From: Nautilus pompilius | Taxonomy: Eukaryota; Mollusca; Cephalopoda; Nautilida; Nautilidae | Assembly: GCA_018389105.1 (NCBI GenBank) | Contig: JACATO010000591.1 | Coordinates: 62,001-126,000 of the forward strand | Direction: 5' to 3' | DNA: 64,000 nucleotides | In this document: positions 25,235 through 35,165 of the stretch, piece by piece | Position numbering within the stretch: the first letter of the stretch is position 1 | How the letters are laid out: every line of letters begins with the position of its first letter | Made by a program: the position numbers and the translations under genes | The notes under the pieces: model-generated | What the model saw: only the letters and a program-made list of their open reading frames with translations | Databases searched by the model: none | What the model was told of the DNA's origin: nothing

Positions 25235-26288
25235 GGTCGTTACAAAAGTTTTGTCAGTTTTTATGTTATGTTAATTTGGGGTTCATTATTCTCTTGCTTG
25301 TGAAGGTGAATGTAGATAAGTTGTATATCGTTTCGTAACATGTGCTTTGGCATGCATTATGCGAAACCTACGTTAAAAATCATAAAATGGATATTTGTTT
25401 CAGGGTTCTGAGTGAAGCATGGATGGAAAAGTTTTTTATGCCATTTTGCTTCATGAGTTCAAATTAGACCACAAATTGAGCAAGGCAACTTGTAACATTA
25501 AGCAAGCATGGGGCGAGGACACAGCAAATGAGCGCACAGTACGACAATGGTTTGCAAAGTTTCAATCAGAGCCTGGAAAATAAGGAACGTAGCAGACATC
25601 CTTCCAACTGTGATGACGATGGTCTGAAAGCCTCAGTTGAAGCCAATCCAAGAAAAACGGTGCTAGAAATTGCTGGAGAGCTTGACATAAGCATGCAACT
25701 GTTTCCCAGCATCTTGATGCAATCATCCAGGTGAAAAGGCTTGACAAGTGGGTGTCTCATGTGTTGAATTGAACAATAACAAATTGTTAATTGGAGAACT
25801 GCTCTTCACTTGGCCTAAGAAACAAAAAACCATCACAACTGAATGGTACTGTCGTGAATTAAATGTTGTTCATCAGAAACTTTCCCAACAACAGCCCACA
25901 TTGATGAATCAATGAGGCCTAATCCTGCTCCATGGCAATGCTTGTCTTCATGTTGCAAAAGTGACTCTTCAGAAATGGAACACGTCAGGGTACAAAGTTG
26001 TCCCTATTCACCAGACTTTTCCCTCACTGACTACCATCTTTTCAAACACCTGGACAGCTTCCTCCATATGAAATCCTTCTCTAACCAAGCAGCAACTGAA
26101 ACTGCCTTCCAACAGTTTATCGACTCCAGAAATCCAGATTTTTTTAAAAATGGTATAAATGCACTTGTAACTCATTAGCAGAAGTATGGATTGTAATGGA
26201 ACTAACTTTGATTAATAAACATCACATTCAGCAATGATTTGAAGTCTCATTGTTTCAGTAAAAAGTCAACAAAACTTTGGTAACAACC
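25235..26288 (+). mobile_element. Internally deleted mariner element, copy 1
   Basis: The element is bounded by TA at 25233-25234 and 26289-26290. The left end GGTCGTTACAAAAGTTTTGT and the inverted right end GGTTGTTACCAAAGTTTTGT differ at two positions. The ATG at 25419 starts MDGKVFYAILLHEFK, running through the first helix-turn-helix to ERTVRQWFAKFQ, then a stop and frameshifts. The second HTH region (EANPRKTVLEIAGELDIS) follows. After about 25800 the frame jumps to TITTEWYCREL and then PYSPDFSLTDYHLFKHLDSF, the C-terminal catalytic block. The stretch that should hold the first catalytic Asp (family form: DEKW) is missing. At 1054 bp it is about 230 bp shorter than a usual mariner. It belongs to the HSMAR1/SETMAR-like branch by protein pattern. 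A shorter sister copy lies at 60534-61564. Confidence 0.88.
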
Positions 26289-26599
26289 TAATACATTTTA
26301 AGAATTTTGTACCAAAATTTATTATAATTAGTAAAGACTAACAATAATTAATCCTAAAGCTATTATTAAAATTTGTAATAAAATTACTAAAAGCTATTAA
26401 ATAATATCTAATGTTTTAAATTACTAGCTACCTGATTTCAATAACTTCTTACTGCAAAAAAGTTTGTTTAAATAGTTTTTTGTACTAATTGTTTAGTATA
26501 TGTAATATGTTAATGTCTGTGATGTCCATTTGAAAATGTTCATAAGTTTGCTTTATGTAACAATCTGTCACTCTGATACTGTTACCAAATAACCCTTTT

Positions 26600-28340
26600 A
26601 GGTGGCAGAAAACATAGGAAAAGCAACAGCAGCTGTTGGTCCCAATAGCAGAAAAGTGTTCTGAGTTGACCGACACATTCAAAGTCAGTGCTAGTTGGCC
26701 TTTTAAAACAGTCAACAAAAGAAAGAAGACGAGACGTAACCAAGACAACTGCTTGATGATAATTCTCTCCAATTTTCATCTAAAAAATGGTTTCCATTGT
26801 TGTTAGCTATCATACAGTAATTCAACAGAGCTGCTCAACTGCACAGTATGTGTGGCACACAGCAAGGATAAGAAAACTCTGCGCTTTCATAACCCTTCCC
26901 TTAAACAGTCACCAATAAATCAGAGAACAAGAGAAGAAATCAAAATTAAAACAAGTTATGAAATGGGTAGTTGATGGCACAAAACTGATTAGTAAACAAG
27001 GCCTAAGTTACAGGAGAAGTACAGGCACAGCTGCATGTGCACTGATTGATTCATTGCTGGATCATGGGAATTCAGCAAATATGATCTGTCATTAAAGATA
27101 CATTTAGGCAAAAATAGTGGAGAAAAGTTAACAGGCACAAATCAAGGAGTACAGGGCAGGGTGGTTCATTAACATTACAATGATGAACCACATCATAGGC
27201 AACTGGCAGATGAAGTATGAGAAAGTTGCATGTTTTCTGTACAGCTGGACACAAGGCAAGATATTTCGCTGAAGGACCAGTGTTTTGTTATAATTTGGTA
27301 TGTGAACAAAGGCATTCGGGAAAAGTTGCTAGCTGAAATTAACTGCATAGATTTAGTTGGGAAAGGATTTCTTGAACTTTTTGAAAAAACTACTGGGGGA
27401 AAATGGTTTGGATATAACCCTAATTCATTGCAAATGCAACAAATGGAGCAGCACGTATGCAAGAAATTGAACATAAGCAGCTTTTTCACTTGGCTAAACA
27501 ATGAATCACCAGGACAAATTCATGTCTGGTATTATAGTTATATATCAGATCTTGTAATCAGTGATGCAACCCATTGCTGTGACCTCTCTTTTCTCTCTTA
27601 AATGGGATTGCTGCATTTTTGAGAGAATCTTATAAAAGAATGGATGTTTGCTGCTTTCACTCTGTTTTGACCCCAGTCAACATAAGCTACTCCATGTCCA
27701 TTGGCCAAACACGCTGGTGGGCAAAGGACACAGCACTGACCAAAATATTTGGTTCACTGTGGAAAACCTGCAAAGTTTGATGTATGTTGATGTGATTCTT
27801 ACCTTAGACATGAATGAAGAATCAGCAGTAACCTCATCTGAACTATAAGCAAAAGCTGGATCTCACAAAGATGCACTTCAAAAAACTGAGTGAAGCACCT
27901 GTGAAGTTTGATGAGCAAGCGACCAAAGAACAGTTGCACTCAGAGCTTGTAAATTTGGGATAAGCTGAAAAGTTCACTACTCAAGGAATACAGTTGAACA
28001 ACCAAGAGGGGAGCATTGATAATACAGACATTAGAATTATGGTAAATTGTAGCTAGAGTATCCCGAGAATTAGTCTTTGTGTAAACGATGCCACAACTGA
28101 GCAGACAGTGCTTACCTTACTCCGAAGTGCTACACCTTGTTCAGTGAGGCATACATAAACAGGTCTAGCATGCAAATACATCCTAACACTTTCAACGACT
28201 CGGTGTCATGTGAATAAAGTTTCTCAACACTCATATTTATCAAGAACCTGCTGAGGAGTACACCAAGAACTTACCATTTGTAAACATTTCCTTTGAAGGC
28301 TGTGGCAAAAAAAAAGCATTAAACACTGTATAGATCCTGA
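26600..28340 (+). mobile_element. Decayed hAT-like transposase (ZMYM type)
   Basis: With several frame changes the + strand covers most of a ZMYM/TTF-type hAT transposase. VDGTKLISKQGLSYR lies near 26970. DTRQDISLKDQCFVIIWYVN is in the open frame 27230-27601, which also contains FFTWLNNESPGQIHVWYYSY, matching the family's SPGQIHVWCYAH. Next come RESYKRMDVC and QTRWWAKDTALTKIFGSLWK (family form QTRWWSKxxALxxIFG). At about 28205-28265, SVSCE-stop-SFSTLIFIKNLLRST is the dimerisation domain. The start is uncertain; a worn zinc-finger part may begin near 26600. Stops and frameshifts make it a pseudogene. I did not identify terminal repeats or target duplications. Confidence 0.82.
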
Positions 28341-30196
28341 TACGTTCATTGATAATCTATCTTTGAAATGTTCTTGTTATACAAGGAGCTACGTTTGCAA
28401 TAGTCTGACAATTGTACTGTATTTTATTATTTTCAGAGAATTTTATGCACACCGATTTTCATTTGTGTATGTGGGTGGTTCTCATTTTGTTTAACTAATG
28501 TGTTCAGTTTTGTAAATAAGAAGTACAAGCAATTGTATAGCGAGCAGTATTTACAAATAGATTTCATAAAACTATTCTATGAAATCGCGAGTTCTAGAAA
28601 TGATCATAACAATAACTGGATAAGTTGAAATGAAAATGAGGTTTTAAGACTACTGTTGGATAGGTGACTGCTTTTAGAATATTTTCTAGGGTGACCTTAA
28701 GTTTCCGATCGTTCCTGGTGGTGTTTTAATCTTCATAGGTGATTTACCTTTTGCCCACTTGAGTACAGGTAGCCCTATCTGAAATCATCCTTTTTGTGAA
28801 AATCTGTCGGCAAGTAAACACTTTGCTGAGAAAATTATGATCCAAGGCATTTTGAATCTTTTCAAGCTTTAAAAAAAGTTAAAACTGAGTTTATTGGTAA
28901 ATTTTTATTTCTTCATTTTAACAGTTTCAGGGAGATTTATCTAGAACAAATTCCCTTGACAATTAAATTTAAAAAGATCAAAAGAATTTTACCATGTAAA
29001 CCAAAATGGGAAATAGCTTAAATATTCAAAAACTAATTTATTCAGAATTTGCTGGCTTTTATTATGACACCGAGGATACACATGGTTTGATTATAAAATG
29101 GATGATTTACAGATGTATTTGGAGGAAAATACTTGAGACCATCTATTGCTGCAGTGAGGGGCTATATGTTCAGACTTTAAAATATGTTAAGATGACAAAG
29201 AAGATATCTGACTGTTTTGTTCGTTAGTGAAGCTGCTCCTACCTTTTCACCTCCTGGAATAGTGAGATAATTGATGGATAAAAGTGCACCGAATTATATG
29301 TCCGCATGGCATAATTAAGTCATTCCATCTGGTTTGAGTTATCTTCAATTATATGCATCAGCACTCACCAACATCGTTGTTTTGTGCATATTCAGCTGGT
29401 GTCGTCTAGTGGATTCTTGTTTCCTAATTCTTACCAAAAAAATATATGTACTGCCCTATTGAAAGTGGTTTTTTCTTTCTTTCTTTCTGTTTTTTTTTGT
29501 TTAAATGTGCACTTCACTTTCTCTTCATATAAATCATTTGTGCGCAGCTTTAGGGAATGTTTTCTATTGATTATTTAGTCATTAAAATTATCACAATTCT
29601 GCGGGACTATCGATTGTGTTTCTGTGTCAAACTCTAGGCTCTGTGATTACATGTCATTATTGCTGGTTTTTGTCAGTTGGGTGTGCTTGGCGCAGGCACG
29701 TTTTGACCCTGAGACGGCACAAGAAATCCCTTTTAGTCTGAATAACAAAAGCCAATACTATATGTATGTATAATGTGGAAGCTTGTATAGTAAGCATCTC
29801 TATGATTTCTTAGTCACAGAACGTACTCAGGTTACTCACTGTAATCAAAGTATATTCAAGGATCATTTGCAAATTTTGCTAAATTTATTTTCAAAAAACG
29901 GAATCTTGCATGTGTTTAAAACTATAATTTTCTAGTAATTTCTCTTTTCTTTTATTAAAACAAAGCAGCTGGAGATAAAGTAATTTACAAAACACACAAG
30001 CCCTGTAATGCTTGTTTTAAATCTGTTTAAGTGAATTTATTTTAAAAGTTGTTGAGAATGTCAGCATTTATTTTGTTTTGTTCTTTTTAAGTAAATAAAA
30101 TTGTGTTAAAGTTGACATAATACCATGCTATTGTGAATTGCATAGATAGCATTTTTTTATACTTGCTTAAATACACGGCATGATACCACCAATATT

Positions 30197-30664
30197 TCAA
30201 CATTTTTAAAAATATTAGAATGTTTCTACATATTACTGGTGTTTTTAAATGATATCACAAATGTTTTCTACATATTACTGGCATTTTACATGGTGTCATG
30301 AATGTTACACCATATTAATAACATGATTTCACATGTTTTACATGATGTCATGAATGTTACACCATATTAATAACATGATTTCACATGTTTTACATGATGT
30401 CATGAATGTTACACCATATTAATAACATGATTTCACATGTTTTACATGATGTCATGAATGTTACACCATATTAATAACATGATTTCACATGTTTTACATG
30501 GTGTCATGAATGTTACACCATATTAATAACATGATTTCACATGTTTTACATGATGTCATGAATGTTACACCATATTAATAACATGATTTCACATGTTTTA
30601 CATGGTGTCATGAATGTTACACCATATTAATAACATGATTTCACATGTTTTACACGGTGTCATG
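30197..30664. repeat. 52-bp tandem array, 7 near-identical units plus worn units
   Basis: Seven units with an exact 52-bp period start at 30301, 30353, 30405, 30457, 30509, 30561 and 30613. They are preceded by about two diverged units (30197-30300) containing TCTACATATTACTGG, and a unit remnant follows at 30665. Each unit contains ACATGATGTCATGAATGTT, with inverted CATGA/TCATG arms, or the CATGG variant of it. The units are directly contiguous with no spacers, so this is a minisatellite and not a CRISPR. The variant positions (GATG against GGTG) differ between units in a non-random order. Confidence 0.95.
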
Positions 30665-31601
30665 AATGTTTCAACAAATTACTTACTAACATGTTTTTGC
30701 ATTGATTTTTTTCAGGAAATTTTGAAATGATAATACTGGATTCTTTGACTGTTATTTTTTTAAAAATTATGTACAATACCAAGCAATTATAAATAATGAT
30801 TAAAGAAATAGTTTTAGTTAAGATTTTAATTATTTTTAATGGATACCTCAGGCTTTGCTTTTTCAATCAAAATATAGAAATCTCTTTATATAATAGATGG
30901 CAAGAAGAGAAGACAATTGTGGCTGGCTGTTGTCTGTATAAGTTGATGTACTATCTTGACTCAATGTGCAGAGTGTGAGGCAACCAGTAAAAACTGCTGT
31001 TGGACTTTTGCACAAGACTACTGAGAGAACAAAATTTAAATAGTTTGTGCCATGCAAATAGACGGGGAGGAAAACAAACTTCCAAAACTGGCCTATAAAT
31101 GGAAACCAAGTAGTAAACAAGGAAAAAAAAAATGGATAAATACAATAAATGACAATTTGAGAAATAGAGAAACTGATCTTGAGACAGTAATGTGATATAA
31201 ACATTTTGTTGCTTGAAATTATTGTAGGAACCTTGTGTCAAACTAACAGTCAGGGGAGGAGATTTACTCACCTGTTAAATACACAGAAATTGTACATGGA
31301 TTTGATGCTAACACTTGTATTAAACTACATTTCTTTTAGTTTTTGTGGGGATTAGCAACTAAGGTAGCGGCTTTCACAATTGTTTCCTGGGGAAGAGATC
31401 AATGGGAGCAAACAGTTTGCTTTCTGTTTAACCATATTAACCAAGTTAAATGGATGTTGGATGAGTAGCTATAAGGGTTAGAGAATACCAGTGCATGAGC
31501 ACACGTGATATTTCTGATTCTATCAGATGGAAGTTTTGTATAACTTACCACTTGGCTTTTATGTTAAAAATAATTAAAGAAAACCTGAGCAAGCAAAAAA
31601 A

Positions 31602-31641
31602 ACACACACACACACCTACACCTACACCTACACCTACACCT
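31602..31641. repeat. (CA)n followed by (CACCTA)n microsatellite
   Basis: A short CA run passes into almost five copies of CACCTA (31613-31641). On + it reads as an artificial Thr-Pro repeat. The hexamer resembles neither TTAGGG nor TTAGG telomere repeats. Confidence 0.93.
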
Positions 31642-31814
31642 GTTTGTGATCATATTTTGTATTATTATAAATCTCTCTTTTTCATTATCTAAAAAATAAT
31701 GAACAAAATCCTCAATCGTCTGCATCAATGTTCAGGCTTATCTTAAGAGTTTGTGCTCATATCAACTTTGAAATAGTCTTTGTTGATTTCTCCACATTTT
31801 TTGAATGTTAACAA

Positions 31815-31832
31815 ATATATATATATATATAT
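31815..31832. repeat. (AT)n microsatellite
   Basis: Nine AT units lie within an AT-rich intron, with a poly-T run about 20 bases further on. Confidence 0.9.
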
Positions 31833-32320
31833 GTATGCTCTTTAATAATTTTTTTTTTTTGTCATCTGGATGTCTTAAAAAAATAAAGCATTAGAGTCCA
31901 ATTTTAAATGCTGGAGAAAAGGCATTAATTCATTCCTTTATTATTATATATTATGCATATTTTGAAAAAACAATCTTTCTCTTGGTTCTTGGTTATAAAA
32001 TATATAAAATGGTTCTTATTTAATACAATCACTTTTTACAATATTTCTTTTCCATGTATATTGTTGGAGAAAGACTTTAAATGTTATGTATTTGTCTTGT
32101 ATGATGGATAAAACTGCACAATGGATTAAATAAATATTTGGTACTTAAATACATTACAATTACAATTAAAGAAAATCTAAAATATTCTTCTTACCTGTCA
32201 TTGTGTATAAACTTGTAACTACTAAAAATTTCAGTTGCTCAAAACAGATTTTCTAGTGATATAAGTAACTGTTTAACTTGTCTTGATAAATATCTAATTT
32301 TTTTTTAATGATTTTTCTAG

Positions 32321-32532
32321 GTATATGTTGGGTCTGGCTGGTATTCCTTCATTTGTTCAGTTTGTTGGTTTCCTCTTCATGCCAGAGAGCCCACGATGGC
32401 TAATTACCCAGAACAAGGAAGAGAAGGCTCGATCAGTTCTACAGATGATGAGAGGTCATGCTGATATTGAAGAGGAGTTTGAGAGCATCAAAATGAACTG
32501 CCAGGAAGCTGAACGAGAAGAAAAATCTCGAT
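32321..32532 (+). CDS. SLC2A13: SLC2A13-like transporter, exon B (TM6 and PESPRWL)
   Basis: This 212-bp exon starts with the third base of the Arg codon left open by exon A. It reads [20 protein letters not shown] (TM6), then [20 protein letters not shown] and a long acidic/basic cytoplasmic segment ([20 protein letters not shown], then EAEREEKSR). This matches the family's conserved PESPRWL and the large loop between TM6 and TM7. I end it at 32532, before GTTGGT. This is the only nearby GT in phase 1 that joins exon C in frame with a plausible junction (TCT, Ser: KSR-S-HRL). The frame remains open to 32576, but that extension ([12 protein letters not shown]) does not fit the family. The donor is weak at position +3, so the 3' edge is the least certain boundary of this gene. 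Confidence 0.9.
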
Positions 32533-34424
32533 GTTGGTTTTATCTTTCTTATTTATGCAGTCTCCCAGTAATGTAGATGCTTTTGTGGATTTACATTTGT
32601 GTGCACTGCAGTTGACATATGTTTTGTGGTACCTAAACAGTTATTTGAGTTTATTTTTTACATCAATCTGCTTCATTTTTATTGGAGCTGATTGTTTGAA
32701 CTTGACTAACTTTAGTTAATAAGACTGTCAGGGACTGTTTATTAGATTTTGATTTTATCTTGAGGCTGTTCTGGCTGTCAGCTCCATTTTTATGGAAGAT
32801 GGTTGTTTGGGCTTGTACTCAGCTGCTTGAACCTGTGATATTTGAGCTGAGCTGAAACTGATTGCCATACACAGATGACTTTTCAAACATCTAATAGCTT
32901 TAGAACATATGTACTCATCCTGCAATGGATACATTTAATTTGATGACCAATTAATTTTTATTACTGCTTTAAACTTGTGCCTTGCTTATCTGTGATTACC
33001 TTTGTATAAGAAAAATGGAGACTGTCAAAACCCATTGTCTATTTTCATTAAAGTTGGGGGGAAAACAGATTAGTATATGGTATAGTCAACTGGAGCCACT
33101 ATCTGATGTTGATCCACCTTGCTAGTGGCTTGGTTTTTTAGTGAATTGGCTTGACAGCACTTGTTTTCTCCAAATATTGTGATTTACTAGGATGGAAGTG
33201 TTCTTCGAGCTGTTGGTGATCAACCATGCTGCATAGGAAGATTGGCTGTTCCAGTCAAGTCTTGTTCTTATTGCATACAACATGTCTCTCCGGAAACAGA
33301 AATGTAGAAAATCTGTCACCATGTTTCTTATTTGCTTTGATATTTTGGTTATGATAAACATTTTCAGTCTACTTTTAGTGTTATATAATATTTGTTTATT
33401 TCTGATCACTATTTAATCTGCTTTTCCTTTTTTTAACCCTTTTATTTTTTTTGTTGAAATTTCATAGGTTTATTGAAACAAGGAATTAAAAAAAAAGTGA
33501 CTGTGGCTATAAGCAAAATACGAAAGTGTCTGTAGCAGTCAAAATAAATACATTCATAATCATCAAAATCATGTATTACTGCAGAAAAAAATAAGGCAAA
33601 AATCTTAACTGAAATAGAATCAATATGACTTCATAGTTTAGAACACAAAAAGTTGGCAACTCTACTAAAAATTGCTTTACTTTCAGTTTAAAGTTAGATC
33701 CTTCATCCATCTGCCACTTAAAGTTGTAACAAATTTTTAATGCTTTGTGTTCTGATAAAATAATTCGTCACTTTACTGATTGATTTATTTGCTGTTTCCA
33801 TTTCTTAGTAGAAGTCAGTACACAAAGATAGAAATAAACCTGAAAATGTATTTTTTGAACATACTTTATTGTTGCTGTTGTCATCCATCACTACTATGAA
33901 ACCTGAATGCATTTGTGCACTTGAAAGATGAATTTGGATGACAGATGTAGTGCAAGATGGTGCAAAAAGAGCTGAAATTGGTATCATTTAGCAGAAGGTG
34001 ATAAAACCTTCATGCTGTGGATCATAACAACTTTGCTTTCTAAATCTGGTGAAATTGACATCTTATTTAAATTCTTTTGATTGTGATTGATCACCAAAAA
34101 GCAGTAGTTCAGTAATTTTGAGCAGTTTTGGCGACATCATCCACAGATATTTTATTGTAGAACTGTTAACATTCATGATTTTGATTTTGCACAGTGTGTA
34201 GTGACTTAGGAGGATGATGGGTATGGTATGGTTGCACTGTATGCTGAAATACATGTGCTCTCTTATTATTCTTCTTTGACAGTAAAGATTGGCATTTGTC
34301 AAATCTTAGATTTAATAACTTAAATAAATCTCAAATTTGCTTATTTATCAGAATGCAGTAATTAATTTAATACCATGTGAAAAATATTTTTCCTTTTTTT
34401 TTTTTTTGGTGGTCATTTTAAAAT

Positions 34425-35165
34425 TGAGGAGAACCCCCAAAGTAATGACTTCTAATGGTATGGTAATGGAAAGTATATATACAACAAACTTTTTGTATAT
34501 TCTACCATTACTTTGAAGATTTTATCCTTCTTTCCTCCCTTCCCAACACAAATATTAGTGGAAAGCTTACCACAGTAGTTCGAAATGGCAGGTAACATTG
34601 ATATGTGTTAAGGAGAGACCAGTAATTGAGTTTCTTACAGATGAAAGGATATCTTTGATTGCATGATGAATGCATAGAGGAACTTGTGTGAGTACTATAA
34701 GAAGCTGGGTGAATCATATGAAAAGTGGAGAAACTAAATTCCAAGAAAACTCTTATTGAATGGTCAGCAACAACTGTATACACACAAATTTGATACTAAT
34801 ATGCAAAGATTTATGCATTATGCAATGTGAGTTAAGTCTCAGTATTAGTAATAATTCCATAGAGATGATTATTAGTTAATCTCAAGTTTGTGCACAATGG
34901 GTTTCACAAACCCTATACCAGCCACACAACATCAGAGGCTATTGGATGGTCAGTGCTTTCTGATTCTCCATACTGCTCAGACCCATCACCCAATTTTTAT
35001 AGTCCTCTGAAGGCAGGCATGCATGGACTACACTTTGAAAATGATAATGTCATGAAAAATGCTGTTCATCGATAGTTACATAACAAATATATTATTTTTT
35101 CACAGTGGCTTACGGTGGCACATTTGTAGATAATGATGGTTGCTATATGGTGGAAAATAACTGTC
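34425..35165 (+). mobile_element. Internally deleted, decayed mariner element
   Basis: A plausible terminal motif (AACCCCCAAAGTAATGACTT) lies near 34430. The start ATG at 34586 reads MAGNIDMC, and after a 1-base frame change KERPVIEFLTDERISLIA. Then comes STIRSWVNHMKSGETKFQ, together the N-terminal HTH half of a mariner transposase. The frame 34890-35075 then reads HNGFHKPYTS (family form HDNARPHTS), GWSVLSDSPYCSDPSPN (family form GWxVLPHPPYSPDLAPSD) and LHFENDNVMKNAVHR. A VDNDGCY tail follows near 35135. The middle of the protein, with the first catalytic Asp, is missing, the second Asp block is mutated, and the right terminus was not found. It belongs to a different mariner branch from the pair at 25.2 and 60.5 kb. 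Confidence 0.78.

Larger units (their letters stand above)
4990..32320 (+). other. SLC2A13: 27.3 kb phase-2 intron between exons A and B
   Basis: The boundaries are GTAAGA at 4990 and a T-rich tract ending in AG at 32319-32320. Contents found: a 136-bp tandem repeat (8686-9093), a pogo relic and hairpin (10456-11850), a small palindrome (15025), a GC-richer patch (15790-16440), a purine tract, a LINE 3' end (16822-18159), hAT relics (19477-20300 and 26600-28340), a deleted mariner (25235-26288), a 52-bp array (30197-30664) and microsatellites. Stretches where I see nothing definable: 4990-8680, 9100-10450, 11860-15020, 18160-19470, 20310-25230, 28350-30190, 30700-31600 and 31840-32310. Within these, 5990-6200 and 6612-6725 are less AT-rich and may be worn SINE or other repeat pieces, but I cannot name them. 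AAT repeats lie near 16532-16547 and 19318-19335, and a run of nine G at 19813-19821. Confidence 0.85.

Noticed and set aside
30301..30664. Regular direct repeats that might be taken for a CRISPR array
   Set aside because: The 52-bp units are directly contiguous with no spacers, the DNA is an animal intron, and there are no cas genes. It is a minisatellite.
30863..31271. Overlapping minus-strand frames of 106 and 113 codons
   Set aside because: Low-complexity hydrophobic translation, unknown family, no splice signals that would make an exon. Treated as chance.
31613..31641. (CACCTA)n as an interstitial telomere repeat
   Set aside because: The unit is not a known animal telomere motif, and it grows out of a CA microsatellite.
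32533..32719. Reading frames continuing past exon B (to 32576, and a second to 32719)
   Set aside because: The added hydrophobic residues do not fit the transporter family, and exon C joins correctly only from 32532.
33122..33409. 95-codon minus-strand frame
   Set aside because: It contains a fairly balanced segment (RRDMLYAIRTRLDWNSQSSY), but I know no family for it and found no supporting context.
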